Shown: positions 46,441-60,600 of the stretch, one piece after another | Numbering within the stretch: the stretch's first letter is position 1 | How the letters are laid out: each line of letters opens with the position of its first letter | From: Strongylocentrotus droebachiensis | Taxonomy: Eukaryota > Echinodermata > Echinoidea > Camarodonta > Strongylocentrotidae | Direction of reading: 5' to 3' | DNA: 64,000 nt | NCBI GenBank assembly: GCA_035222895.1 | Contig: JAVYIG010000090.1 | Span: 558,001-622,000 of the forward strand | Notes under the pieces: generated by a model | The model's database searches: none | What the model was told of the DNA's origin: nothing | The model's input: the letters and a program-made list of their open reading frames with translations, nothing else | Made by a program: the position numbers and the translations under genes

Positions 46441-48910
46441 AAGTCAGGAATTCGATTTAATGTAGAAAATTTACCGCGAAGCATGTCGTACAACCTTCCC
46501 TGAATGACTGGCTGCGTAGCAGTTTCCGATCTCTCTGTCTGTGCAGATTCGTCTACATACCCATCTCTGCGGGCTTTTCCATCTTTCAACATCACTCTCT
46601 TAGTAATCCGTTTTCTTCCGCCCGTCTCCATCTACAACCTCCACTGCTGCCAATCGTCGCTGCCTTCTAACCTCCTTCCTCTCTACCATATCACTTCTCT
46701 GACATAATTATGCTACGGCTACAATTATTCGTTTTTTTTGTTGTTGTCTAAGATAGAGGATTAGGTCTAGGGTTAGGAGTATGGTCAGAATTAGGATAAG
46801 TTAAAGTGTAATGTCCAGTGTTGAAATTAATAATTCGGTCGTTGTACAATATCACCACGGATCGATTAACGCAGGAGCATGTGTCGTACAAGCATTCCCA
46901 CCATATCATCTCACTTCCTGTTTAGAGGGACATGCAAGGCTCAACGACTTTTAACCCCCGGCTACGATCTGTGTTTCCTACCCTTGAAAGGAGAAGAGTC
47001 TCCTGATCTCCTAGGTCTCATTAATCTGCAACAATTCCAGTTTGCCACCAAGCGCGTGAGAGGCCATCATTCAGTTTCGAATGTGGCGCGCTAATTTGCC
47101 TCATCCATTATTTCCTGCCAGCCACTTTTAGCCTCGAGCCCGTCTCTTCCAGTCTCCTTTTCACACAGATTGCCCCGTTTGCGATGAAACGATCGATTAA
47201 ACTAACAGTTTTAGAATCCGCGGTAATATCGTATTTGTCTGGATTACCCTCTTCGCAGGTTGTTTGTTGGTATGTGTTCCTATGGCTGGCATTCAATGCC
47301 GTTAAAGATCGAGCTCAATTGTTGTCGATCTTTTCAACCAAATAATATCAAGCTTTTCTTGATCGAAGACGGTTTAACCAATCCGAGATGGAGAATTAGT
47401 CACCCCTCGTCTGAAACACTTACCCAAAACGTATAAGATTTTAAGGTAATTAAAGGATTTAGAGTGATTTTTTTTAAAGCAAAAAACTCTGACAGTTCTT
47501 GAGGTATTGTAATACGACCGTTGGAGTATTTATTCTCCTTTCTGATTGGTCACCACTGGCTCCGATGGAAAAGAGATTTCATAGATCCACGAAATATAGA
47601 TTTTTAATGGTTAAAAAAAGTTTAATATTTCTTACGATTTTGGAGGTTTGGTCTTTATGGCCTTGAACGCATGTCATAGGACTCTGTCCTAGCCCATCCA
47701 GATATGGTGTAAACTGGTGTCAACAGCCGAAAGGGTCTCGTTAAAGGTTTGATGTGTGCTATAGATTACCGTCTATTGGAAAACTCATTCTGAATTCATG
47801 ATGAAGCATTTTACGCCTGTGTTATCTAAAACATATAACACTGGAATTATTTTCATACTTGTGATAACATGTAACTTTCTTATACTTATTCCGCAAATTA
47901 TTTTGGTCCTCATCATCGTTACATTTATCATAATGCCTGTTATTTTAATTTCACCTGTCTTTCATATGCCAGTAAAATAAAGTAAACGTGCGTCTTTTTT
48001 AAAAAGAGGAATTTGCATAATGACAAACGACAAGAACAAGACACTCAGACATGGGTAAGAAATCCTGAAATTAGCACACACAGACACTGCTTTTCATTGT
48101 TTTATTTAAAAAAAGGAAATTGGAGCTCCTGTAACACGAATGAAAATACTTTCGAAAACTCAACCTAAGGCAATGTATATAGGCTTGACCATCAGCGATT
48201 GAAATGGGCACCACTATTACAACGTCGCATTACGTAATCGAAACGTGATTTCTGTGGGATGCAAAAAAAGGGTTTCGATACTTTCCTTGGGTCTTTGCAA
48301 ACGTGTTCTGTGTTATTTACTAAAATGATGGTGATTAGAGCATTGCAATGATACGGTGACAAGTCCACATCTACTATAGATCATGAAGAATCCAAAATCG
48401 CATCCTTTGCAAGATTGAATATCTTCGGTGTATCCTTTCTAAGAAGCGAATATCGTAACGGCAGTATCTCAATTGCACTCTGTGAAACACAATCAGCAGG
48501 GACCTCCAACGATCTATGAATACATTTATCAAAATCCCTTGATGACTGAATTGATTACAATTTCGTTGGAAAAGTGTGTTTTCCCGGCTGATGATGAATT
48601 CAGCAGCACTGAATACGGATGAACTAAGCCCTTATCGTGTTGCCTTTCCCCTCAAGTTTAAGAGGGGTTTCCCCCGAATACCCCAAATCTATTTTCCTCG
48701 CTGCTTTTTTCTTATTGCGTTTCGTAATCTAACCCCATCGAACATTTTTCCTCATCCTCATCCATCTACTTCGGATGAACATCCATATATTGTTTCTGCG
48801 TTCGCTGTCCCATTCTGCCAGCAAATCACGTTTCTTTGTCTGTGTTCACATTTCATATATTGCCCCCTCCCCTCCTCCGCTTCCCTATCCCTGCTGGTGT
48901 TGCAGGACAC
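46441..48910. other. Unassigned sequence
   Basis: Short frames on the - strand at 46365-46631 and 47108-47296 have fairly normal composition but no recognised family. TTAGGG-like words again near 46750-46790. No gene can be supported. Confidence 0.35.
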
Positions 48911-49190
48911 GGACTCTGGCGACAAGTGCTCCTTGGTCAATTTCAAACTGCAGCTCCGGACCGAACGCTATATTTATCCCTAATCTGACCGACTAACCTT
49001 AATTTTGGATGCAACCCTTACTGTTTATTGCCCCCCCCCCCCCCGCCCCCCGCACGAACACACACTCTCTCATGTAATGGTTGCTCCGGCGAAAATATCT
49101 TGGCGGTCAGTTTCCTACACTAAGGAGTTCTTACTTCAACCTTTGACCAAACGATATACCTAACCCTAATCCTAACCGTAAAACATAAAC
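48911..49190 (+). repeat. Diverged GCTCCGG repeat pair with poly-C tract
   Basis: CTCTGGCGACAAGTGCTCC at 48913 and GCTCCGGCGAAAATATC at 49083 resemble the repeat at 246. Both are followed by CCTAA-type words, and a C run (about 49029-49052) separates them. Confidence 0.4.
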
Positions 49191-50198
49191 AAACAATCAA
49201 TCAAACAAATCAATACAAAATTAAACAGACACAGAAAAGAAACATATATAGATAAATTGCAACCCTAAGTATATCACCAACTCTTTGTGAAGAAAGAAAG
49301 CCCGGAGGGAATGCCGCTCGAGAAAATGTAGGAACACCCTCGTGAACACCTTACTTTTATCGTAAAAGCCTTATGCAAAGCTCGCGCATGCGCTCTCTGT
49401 TGTTGTACACGTCATCGTCACCTGTCCCCTACTCATTCTGGGCTATTACATCTTACTTTCACCGTGTCCAGCTTGGACATCTCTCGTTAACCTTTTCACG
49501 AGAGTCCCATCCATCCTTCATCAAATAAACTCCCCATCTATCGCTGGGGACCTTCAAACATGTTTACTCGTCTTAAAGCCGGTAATACGAGGAGACAAGA
49601 GGTTAATAAGTTTCGGCTAATTTGCCGGGTAAAAAGCGGACGTTGATGAGCTATAATTGCCGGGTCCCCAATCAAAGATTGTTTGTAATTCGCAGGCTGA
49701 GGGGTGTTGAAAGCGTCGCTTTTGACATAATAACAAGCCAGAAATTGATGGCTGATGACTGACTTGGCTAAAAGAAGGCTTCGAGTGGGAAAAAAGGTGG
49801 GTGAGGTGAAATGAGAGAGTGACATTTTTACATGCAACATCGACTGAAGGAGAATTAGGGATCAGCTAAAGCCAAGTTGGCACAATCTATAGCCAGAATG
49901 TACACATTAATTGTGAGGGATGGAAAATTACAGGCCGAGAGCTAGAGGAGAACTCCGCTATTATTAAACACGGCGAACAGGGCACTTGAGCATTAGAAAA
50001 GGATTTAAATGATCGTGACAAGATTGTTTGAAGTCAAAGAGCCAATTCAAATGGCACAGAAACGTGAGAAAACATATATGCCTGGGAAAATTTGTGACAA
50101 GCATAAAGAGAGAACGATCACGGAATAAGCCTAGTGGGGAAAAGGAAAAAAGACAGAAAGAGAGAAAGAGAGACATATATAGATATATTAATATATAA

Positions 50199-50205
<7 letters not shown>
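49191..50205. other. Unassigned, moderately GC-rich unique sequence
   Basis: 49550-49830 is complex, non-repetitive sequence with a TCF/LEF-type AATCAAAG word. It could be regulatory; nothing proves this. Confidence 0.3.
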
Positions 50206-50241
<36 letters not shown>

Positions 50242-50310
50242 GAGAGAGAAAAGGAGAGAGAAAGACGGAGAGAGAAAAAGGAGGTGAGAGGGACGGAGAA
50301 GAGAGGGGAG
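50206..50310. repeat. GA microsatellite with adjacent AT repeat
   Basis: ATATAT words at 50165-50205 lead into GA repeats to about 50310. Confidence 0.9.
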
Positions 50311-51295
50311 AGGGGTTGTAAACATAAGGAGGTAGAGACGCAGTAACAATGGAGAGACTTGAACGGAAGACAGTCTGAATCAGGATATCCAACACATACT
50401 ACAATGTGTAACGTGAAATATTGGGTTCACCTAAAGATAAAGTTGAGTTTTGCTCATGCAATTACATTGTGAAATAAACTGTTTGGAAGCAACTAGCTAG
50501 TAAGGGTTGATTATGAAGTCTATAGGAATTAATATGTACTGTGAGTTTTTTTTAGAATGATCAAAACTAACTTCGAAATCGAACCAATCTTGCTGAACAG
50601 CATATGCATAGCACATTTAAGTGGGTTTATGGAACTACACAAACATGTGGCATTAAGAATTTAGTCCAAATTCTTTTAATACCTAATTCTCGTTATGTTT
50701 CGAATATGAGGGCATTCGAACGGCAATCCTTTCATGAAATTTTCCAATGTGATATTTTACCACAATCCACACCGACATGAAAAGAACTAGAAGGCTCAAA
50801 AAATTATTTTCGTCTTTAACCAAATCCAACCTTCTTTGTCAGTATGGGTATACCGTGAGATCATGTAAAGACACGAACATTATCGATGACGGTTTGAAAC
50901 CTTAAAAATGCATGTCAACTCCGTGTCTCTAACATTCATGTTAGATCGAATGTCATCGTAATACATCAGTGACTCCAATTCGAGCATAACTCCTATCTTC
51001 TCCCATACCTTCATCTTTCAATTTTCCGACTTTCCCTCTTTTATCAATCAGGTATCTTTACGGACGTATTGAGAAGCAATAATGTATTCACATAGGGTAT
51101 TTTTTTAAAATTATTTACGACAGGTGTTTCATGTACCAGATTTTAAGAGTTCTTGGTGAAAAAAGCATGCAGTTTGCTTGTGTATGCTTATAATAAAATG
51201 CCAGTATGTTACTTTTTAAATGACAAATAAATTGATACCTTTTACAATCAGTAAGACGTTGAGAACCAATTCTGGGATTATATAATTTACACTGA
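50311..51295. other. Unassigned AT-rich sequence
   Basis: Nothing recognised. Confidence 0.35.
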
Positions 51296-51319
51296 TACTT
51301 CTACTACCACTACTACTAC

Positions 51320-51361
<42 letters not shown>

Positions 51362-51420
51362 TATGACTGCTACTACGACTACTACTACTATTACTACCAT
51401 GACTACGATTTTTATACTAC
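51296..51420. repeat. CTA trinucleotide microsatellite
   Basis: Imperfect CTA/ACTACT repeats. Confidence 0.9.
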
Positions 51421-54400
51421 AAGAAGAATGTAACTGAAAATCATAAGTTCATGCTATCAAAATCCCTCTATTTCATTTACCATAAAAGCAATTAAGTACA
51501 AAGAATATAAATGCAAAGTCTTTTCAAAGAAAATCAAGCTTAGCTAATGTCAAAACCGTTGTACATGGGCGTGTCTTTTAATTGGGTATATCGAAATAAA
51601 AATAATCAACACGAGTTCATCATGCTCATTATGACGGCCCTACTGTCAAGGTGACATTTTAAAAACCACTTTCTCCTAACAATTATTTCTCCTCCTTCCC
51701 TTCTCTCTAACATCTTTCTCTCTCACTTTCTTTCCCTCTCTCTCCCTCTCTTTCACTGTTCACCATCTCCTACGCTTTCAACCATTCTTCTAATTGTTCT
51801 ATTTTTGTTCAACATTCGTTCTTCCAGTTCACTTTTCTTGCAAACTCTGTATAAAGTGCATTAACATTTCATACTCTCATCTTTCATGAATCTAGTTTCT
51901 AGTAGGGAAAAAAGAGACCCAGACAAACTTCACAGCAAGAAATGATACGGGATTGTCATACATGTCGAATATTGTGATTTATTTTTTCAAAATGCAGAAG
52001 AAACCTATTTTACAATACCTCGTTTCAATATCAACAAGACGAAAGCGCTGTGATATCCACTTCATGAAAACCAAAAATAGACCCAGTATATACGTCAACG
52101 CCGGTCATAACACACAGAGGCCACAGTTAATGAACAGAAAAAAATGGGGCCAATTTCCTAATGCAAACGCATCCTAATCAAAGTCAAATCAATCATGATA
52201 GTTACCGGGCATGGCAAACACAACGATAATACGACATATATCTCTCATTACATGATCGACAGAAAAGCGCATCTGTATGCACGTGGGTTTCTTCTAAGGA
52301 CTGTTTAATATGACAATGCTTTAATCGTGCATTAAACTGTATTATTGTAAAGAGAGAAAACAGAAGGCCGGCATACGTCATCGGCTCATTGGAAAGATTA
52401 TGTAGGCCATCTTCATTAATATGAAAATTGAAATTGCTTCTAATCCGTAACAATAACGACTGCTCTTGTCCTATTTACTTGTTATACCCCCGGATTAATG
52501 GACCAGATTTAGCTTTAAAATATTGGTATTGCAGTATGTAAGTTACATATCAGTCTTAAACGCACGCCGTTAATATTACTATCTTTATGTTTCCATTGAA
52601 CTAATTTCTTGAAATTTCCATTTCGCATAACTTTGGTTTGTGTTAACATGGTTAAAACAAAGATTAAGAAATGATGGATTTCGACTAGAAAAAGCATCAA
52701 GGTAGAATAAGGGATATCGATGACTTACAAAACGGTATAGTGTGACCACTATAATCTCCATCAATAAGGTTTACAGGTGGTCAAAAGCAACATTTCTAGC
52801 TTGCCCCTTAAAACAACCTTTCAACATAATGATAAACATCACCGATATATTGTGTTTCTGTACTACATTCGATGCATCTAAGTATACTGCAATATGAATG
52901 GTTTCAATTACAAACATAAGGAAGGAGTACGGGATTCTATTTTTCTTCTTCAAAAGTCTTATACATGAATGTATCTGATATGTACACTTTATCTCACAAA
53001 CATTTCCACAAACGTCCTTGAAATACTCATTTTGTTTCATGACTTACACATATACATTATGTACCCAAAATAAAGCATCTGGTTAATTTGAATGAATGTA
53101 AATGTATAATACTCTATCTATATAAACACCACCATCGAGTCATTTTCCCTCAGACATGAGTTCAAGAAACGAAACAACAATTCACTTTCCTACAGTGCAG
53201 AGTTTGTCGATTCAGGGATGCGATATACAGTATCATCAACAAGAAACTATACTAAGTAAGCATTTACAACACGTCTTAATTACATCTTAATCTTAAAGGA
53301 AAACAATGGCATGAAAGCAGAATATGTATATACAAACAAAAATTGTACAAGCTTGTAAAGAGAGCCTTGAAACAAAACATAGAAACATTTTTTTTGTGAC
53401 GCAACGTAATCCATTCATTTTCCACTGTTTCATCAAATACACGTCTTATTTTTAAGAGAGATATCATTTAAGCTATAATCCCGCTATTATATGTTTGTCT
53501 GGCATGGTTCAGCCATGAGACCTATTCATGTTTACCAATGAAATATACTTATCATAACCCAAATCTAAAACATTCACAAGTGAAAACGAAAACATTATTC
53601 ATAGCGAAGAGTCAAGCTCGTATTCTTGATTTAAAAACATATTCCGTTTACAACAGAACGTTCTGAAGCTATGTCACATCAAAAAATACAAACTCATGAA
53701 CCTTTGCCATACACAATTTCGTGATATTTTGAATTGAACGAGCACCTGATTGAAAATATTGCAATTATAATGACCCTTTTATTCTATTCCTGTCGAAAAA
53801 GGTCTCCCCAATGTTATGACGTATGACTACTGAGTTTAATATAAACACGAAGTAATTAGGAAACTATTACCGGTCACGTGATAAACATGGACCATCCTCC
53901 TCTGGAATTTTATTTTCTTCGATTAATTCCAAAAACATCATTATATCCCCAAATACCACCTGCTTGGTGTATGATGCTGAGCAGCTGAAGTCAATCGCTG
54001 GAAATTTCCTACCCTTAACATCATTCAACTGGTCCTGATTGTAAAAATAAACTTTACGTCATAAAAGGGTATCGTTTTTCCAAAATTTGAAGGGTTTCTT
54101 ACAGCACTATGGTGTCTTCAAAGGGCTAAGAGTGGACGGGTGGGGACGCACCGAAGGACTAGAACAAAACGCTAAAACGAGGGAACAAACCGGTATTATG
54201 GTGATGGCCCTGTGTTCCACGGTAATCCATTATCTGTAGAAAAACAAACAAGAATATGGAGAAGCAACAGTTAGGACTTTGGATATTGAGGAATTTCATG
54301 TCGAAAAAGTAAGTCAGGCATGATCGTCCATGACCCTGGCATCTTGAATCATATGATATCAAGTATCATTGTATCTGAAAGGGGAAAAACAACTGTTTCG

Positions 54401-55704
54401 CCTCCCCTTTTCACCTGCTTGATAAGTCACTCTTCCCATCTCTTATTTATTCATTTCCTAGTTTAAACAATGGGCTGCAACACATCGAGCTGAATGCTTA
54501 CACTAGTACTGCAAGCCCTCCTAAGTGTGAATCTGATTTACTTAATGGATTCACCGTGTAACCCATTTTTTTAAAATCATTTTCTATTCATGAACTGTGC
54601 TAGCAAAATTCTATCAATTTCAAATTCTTGCACGAGGAAATTTATATTGTTAAAAATATATTTATAAAATTAAATTGAAAACCAATAAATGCAATTCAAT
54701 TGCTTCAAGTATGTTTAGACTATGGCATGTGGTAAACAAGCAAAGAAAGAGTAAGCAAAAAAACTGACGATTAGGCCTTCGTGAATAGGAAGAAACAGTT
54801 ATTTTAAACTCTTTAAATATAAATAAGGTATTGGAAAACATCATCCAAATGAAATAAATGGAAATTTAAGGGGGCGAAATGATTAACTGTCATTACCGTA
54901 ATAGTAAAACAAAATAAAAAATTCTCAACCAAAATGAACGTGATTACTTTCCTAGAGGACGGCAGCTATCTACGTGACTATTGAAGGGCAAAATATTCAG
55001 TGTCAGAATTATTATATTTCGGAAAATAAACAAGTCAATACAGCCTTTAAAATGCGCAATTCCGATACAATTGTCATTTTGATCACTTTCAGAGCAAAAA
55101 GTGGGCGAGGAGACCAACCTTCTGCCGCGATAATCATCCCATTTAGAAAAGCAAATTTGCCGCATTATGCTCGACTGCCGGAATGAATACAAAATTAATG
55201 TTTGCCACGAATAATCAGTATCCTTTTCGTTGGCCAATTCAGGGCAATTGGCATCGTAGCCGCCGGATAAACGGAACTAGGTTTATTGATTTGAATAATG
55301 ATCATTTCCACATGTCGTAAGCATGCATGATTCGATTCAAGGTTTGTCGAAATAATATTTAGGTCAAAGGATTCTAACAAATTAATTTTCAATGTAATTT
55401 CGTTAGGCTGATGGTAATATTTTAACAATAATGACCGATATTTTTAACAATAATGACCGATGAATATACATTATTGGTAAAATGATACGTAATAGCAGGA
55501 AACGGATCGTCTGATTGAGTTACCTCGGATTTGAAAATGGCTACTTGAATTGCTATTAATAGTTTAGAAACTGCAATATGCACATTTGAATCTCACGAAG
55601 TCCGAACAGAGCAATGACCTATTTTTGTTCGTTGTGAGAATTGAATAAAATGTCAACAATCTTCGGCAAATGATCTGTACAACGGACCTACGTAAGTAAA
55701 GGAG
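51421..55704. other. Long AT-rich unique sequence
   Basis: A CT-rich patch lies at 51670-51760. On the - strand a pyrimidine tract, TTTTTCTACAG, precedes an open 43-base piece reading IMDYRGTQGHHHNT and a GTTTGT donor (about 54196-54238), a possible but weak small exon. No other gene signal. Confidence 0.3.
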
Positions 55705-55792
55705 GTGTGTCTGCTTGTGTGTGTGTCTGTGGTGTGTGTATGCGTGTATATATGTGTGTGTGTGCGTGTGTATGTGGAGGGGGGGGGGGCTA
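55705..55792. repeat. GT-rich microsatellite
   Basis: Imperfect GTGTGT repeats ending in a G run. Confidence 0.85.
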
Positions 55793-55999
55793 GAATCCCT
55801 TTTTAAGTGAATTGTTTTACCCCTGTAATCTACATGTATGTCGAAGAAAGTTACTGATAATGTCGTGGATTTTTTCATTAAAAAGAGAGTTGCCTGTTGA
55901 ATGGCAGTGAGGATCGCATGAGAACTGCTCAATATTTTCCAAAAGAATAATTCCATATTTGGCTAGTATTACAAAATACCCGGGATGTGATATTGATAT
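55793..55999. other. Short unassigned spacer
   Basis: Nothing recognised. Confidence 0.35.
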
Positions 56000-56135
56000 T
56001 AATGATGATGATGAATATGGTGATGGTGATGATGATGATGATACTGATGATTATGATGGTGAGGTTGGTGATGATGATGATAATACACATATTTTCATTA
56101 TTATTATCGTTATTATTATTAATATTATCATTTTT
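56000..56135. repeat. GAT/ATT trinucleotide microsatellite
   Basis: GATGATGAT repeats passing into TTATTATTA. Confidence 0.9.
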
Positions 56136-57253
56136 TTTAATGATTTAGAGCATTTATATTTTTATTATTCTGTTTTAAAAATATCCAGAGGCGCAGGCCC
56201 CTAGAATAAAAGCAGTATTTTCACGTTTGCTGAAACATGCAAGTTCTGAGTGACGATTTGAAGTGTCTAGACTGGTATTCCATCCATCTGCAAACCCACC
56301 GACAGACGTGGCTGGATATCAAAGTGATATTCAATCTTATGCCTCTACCAATTATTCATCTAAACCACAGAGTGATAAGCAGCTCTATCTTTTTATATCC
56401 ATCTGATTTATTGTTTATCCTACCATTATGATAGACAGTAAGTTTTGCCAAAGAAATACCGCAGGCGTCAATTTGTTTATAGATGTAGAAGAAGAATGTC
56501 TTCTTTTTAACAAAATGTTAAGTTCATTGCGAAAGTACACGACATCGAAAATGATTGAAAAACATGGGGGCATACATGCATTAAAAAAAAAATCATGTTG
56601 TTAAATTTTATCTCCTAGAAAGAGGTTTCTTTTGTGAACTTTGAGAAAACAAATACTAGAGCTCAATAGCGAAATGAATATACATTCATTAAAATTACAG
56701 TGTCTCTATTATTGATAATAAAGCAATAATTCCGAACATTAATAATATTTCACTATTGTCTAGTAATTATTTTATACTTCACAATACATTTTTTCTTCAT
56801 TTTTCTCTATGAAGTATCCGATCAAATTTAATATTAAGGTTCTTTTTAATAAAAAAAATAATAAAAAAAATGATAATAAATAATGTATGATTAAAAGAGT
56901 TTTTTCTTAAAAAATATTTGTCTAATTTGATATTTCACATGTAGGTAATTTTTTTAATTTGCATTATTATACTTATGTTTTTATACTGTTATTGTACTAT
57001 GTAGGGCTTTCTTGAAAAAAACTTCCACTGGCTTCCAGTTGAACTGAATAAAACTATCCTTTTGAAAGAAATCATAAATAAATAAATAATGAAGAAAAAA
57101 AACCCGTCGCGGTTTTTATTACCGCGCGCTATATCAGAAGGAGACTTCTGTGTCTTTAATTAGGTTATAAAAGAAACCGATGTGATTTACCGCAGTTTAT
57201 CGACCAATCCTTTCACAGTACAGCCAAGGAAAAGCAACCCAATCATTACGTAC
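56136..57253. other. Unassigned, very AT-rich sequence
   Basis: Nothing recognised. Confidence 0.35.
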
Positions 57254-57339
57254 CTCTTTGAAGTGCTTTTAAGATGTCTGAAAGCTCCAAGTTGTTACTG
57301 CGTACTAATTGTTCCAACTTTCTTCGGTTTCTGCTGTGT
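57254..57339 (-). CDS. Possible internal exon, unknown protein
   Basis: On the complement an acceptor (TTTATCCACAG) precedes 86 bases with a single open frame, HSRNRRKLEQLVRSNNLELS then DILKALQR, followed by a good donor GTACGT. The other two frames are closed. I do not recognise the protein. Length, splice signals and a plausible helix-forming translation are the only support, and chance can produce this. Confidence 0.28.
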
Positions 57340-57479
57340 CTGTGGATAAATAAACATAAAACATTTATGATTTGTCTCATCATATTTTGAAGCTCAAAAG
57401 ATCTAGTTTCAACATATCAATAAAGCACGTAAAGAGATCGTCGATCTATATCGATGCTTTATAAATTCAAACGATTATC
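57340..57479. other. Short unassigned spacer
   Basis: Nothing recognised. Confidence 0.35.
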
Positions 57480-57640
57480 AAAACTGTCATCATCATTACT
57501 ATTATCGTTATTTTCCTCACCACCATCATTTACTATTTTTACCATTTATTTGTGATATTATTATTATTGTTGTTGTTAATATTATTATTATGATTATTTT
57601 TATTATTATTATTATTATCACTATTATATTATCAGAATAA
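57480..57640. repeat. ATT/CAT-type microsatellite
   Basis: Imperfect TTATTA and CATCATT repeats. Confidence 0.85.
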
Positions 57641-60600
57641 CAACTCCATTTTATTAAGTAATAATTGTTAAACCTCAGGTATCATATTTAGATTTATATG
57701 GCATTGCAATATTAAACTTCCTGACTTCTGCAAAAGAGTTGACCCTGTGAACCCATTAAACATCGTTTAACAATGTTAAATCTGATATACACGGCCCTAC
57801 GTGTTATCAGTGTCTGTTATATGGTGTTATATTGAAGCCCTAAAACAAAAAATTGCGCTTCAAAATGATCAAGAATTCCCTCAAAAATTAAAAACCTTTG
57901 AGTGACCGGTTTTATCATACTCGTTTTCCCCAATAGACTGTAGTGTTATGAAAACCGTTTGGCAAACGCAAAATTTGATTTCGATTTTCAATCATAAATA
58001 TCTTGATAATCAGATAGGCGATCGGCTTGTGAAAGTCATGGGGTTCCTGACTGACTTAAAGGTTTATAATTATCATTGCAGCATGAGCTGAATCAGGGAT
58101 TTTTTTAAAGGATCTAAGACAAAGTTACCGGATCCCTTTAAATGAGAACAAAATAACGACATTATATCTCTATGGTTTGATAGTCTAAAAAGTTATTAAA
58201 AGCCTACAATCATACAACCATGCAAACAGATATGTTTTTATCTAAACTAGGCGATGTTCTCCAGACATTGTTTCCATCCTATTTTTCCCCTCTGAAGGAC
58301 CGACCCCTTGGAAAAAGAAATATGGAGTACCAAATTTAGATACTGACCGTTGACTTTAGCTGTTACAAACATCTTTCAGAATTCCTGACTTATTTCATAA
58401 CGGGTAATTTACAGAGTAAATTATTGACTTTTCATTTTTATGACGTCAATACTTATTCATAATTTATGGGTTTTCTTCCGCATGAGATTCCGATGGATCA
58501 TTGCATGCATCGATTTCATCTCCCCCTGTTAGTTCTCCGACCCCAAATTTATCTAGATAGTTGCACACCCATTTTGTCTTTGTTTTTCTTCCTCTATCCC
58601 TAGGTTTCCTGGTTGTTTCAACATAAAAATCGATAATTATACGACGACTTGTGCGTACACCGTTCCTCCATCGTTTTTCATCATATTGTGACCGCACTAA
58701 AAGACTCGATGGCATAGCAATTAATAATGGTGTCTGCAAAGCATCACAAAGTGCTGGAATAATGTTGTATCAAGTACTTTGTCAGCCAGAAAACAAGTCA
58801 AACTGAAATCGATTACTTTATTTTCCTCCGCTGTACATTTTGAGGTTTATCAGAACACGCGACCTTTGTTCCGAGCTAAATACCCTCACGCAACGTAATT
58901 TATTGATACAAATTAAAAAAGTAATACATAACTCAACTTTCAAACAAATCGTGTGAAAAAGCAGATTTGGTAGTGAAATATATCAGAAGGCAATAGATCC
59001 GTAGTTCATAATCAAATATCGGCCAATGCAATCAGATAAGATAAACTATAGTCATGTAAAGTTTTTTTTTAGAGTTATCGTATAGCAATGTTATTGCTGC
59101 ACAATTTTTTTAAAACATGAAACAAAAAACATTCTGGAATTGCTGAGGCGGATCTTTAGCTTCTCATTGTAAAAGAATACGATTTTCATAAGGATTACAC
59201 ATTGCAAAGAGTGAAAGGATGACGAAGTCTGTATGAAATTGAAGTCTCTCCTAATATTTAGTTTCTATTTGAAAAAGAGGTATTGTAAGCGAGGTAATAC
59301 GTGTGAGTGATTTCGATATCATATTCACACAAAGCAAGTAGAAATATGAGTAATATTTCAGTTTGTATGTAACGAGAGACCAAATACACTGATGGAAAAT
59401 CGCAATAAGAAAGTATACAGAGCGATTAAGCGAGAGAGAGAGAAGAAGAAGAAAGACAAGAGATGTTACGGAAAAAAGGAAAGGAGGGAGAGCGAGAGGA
59501 AAAGATGAGAGTGCAAAAAGTTCATTGACGATGAAATTCCCGCTTATGTCATCGAAAATCCTCCGCTCATGTTGAAAATTGCGCAAAGAATGATAATGAA
59601 GGGTCTTACAATGCCGGCTGTTTACAAGAAGTGGTCGAGCGAACTATTTCCGTAAATAATCCATCCATGCTGCAAATATCACGAACCCCGTAGAATTTAC
59701 ACTATCGGCTGGCCAAATTGGCGAATTTTTCGTTTGACATGCCACCATTTATGACATGAATACCTCTTGGGGCTGGATAATGTTACCTTTTAAGTGGTGC
59801 TTCGTGAAGGGTAAGGTGCGGTGCTGTAGCCTTTGATCAAGGACGACAGCACTTTCATGGCCGCCACCACATGTTGAATGCGAAAAAGATCACTAGACAT
59901 TCTTCATAAATTCTTTAGTTTTAATTAAAACACGTGCATGACGTGCAAGCCAGTTTTGCCAGAAAGTTTTCATTTCTGAGAAATGAAAACGTACGTGTAA
60001 CGAATACTTGGCAAGATTAATATAAGACTAATACATAGCCTAACCGTATAGGCTAGAGGCCATTCTTTGTTTCTAATATATATTGAACGGAGGCTTACTT
60101 TGATGCTTTATTCTTAAAATAGGTGAACATAGTAGCAGTGACCTTTCACAAACTATATACATCCTTTTCTCAACGCAGTCAAGAAAAAGTCCCAGGTGTT
60201 CTTGGCTTGTCTTTAGGCACGTTTGTACCCCGATGTAAGTACAGATAAGCCTTTCACCATCTTCTGTTTCCATGCAATTTTAAACGCGTAGCTTGGTAGC
60301 CCTCAGCAACATATCCCTGAACCTTATGTAGCAGAGGGATCCGATGAGATTGATAAGAAAGGGATTATAACGCTTTGGATTTGGGTTAAGAGGATGAAGG
60401 GTAGAAAAATGCTCCCCCGAGCCCCTTGACCCGTAGATCCTGGGCGTCTCATCAAAATTCATATTTCTGGGGAGGAGGGAATCAGTCTGTATTTCAGGAT
60501 CGAATGCCGATAAGAAAGAGATAATCACCATGCCGAACGGGAGATGGATTTCGACACAGATGAGAAGATGTAAATGGATAAGGGACCACGTGATGAGGCC

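Noticed and set aside
48905-48982. Apparent terminal exon after a strong pyrimidine tract (reads DTDSGDKCSLVNFKLQLRTE)
   Set aside because: The same DNA resembles the dispersed GCTCCGG repeat at 246 and 49081, so the open frame is better explained as repeat sequence.
50134-50346. Frames across the 50.2 kb repeat
   Set aside because: Arg/Glu or Leu/Ser repeats from a GA microsatellite.
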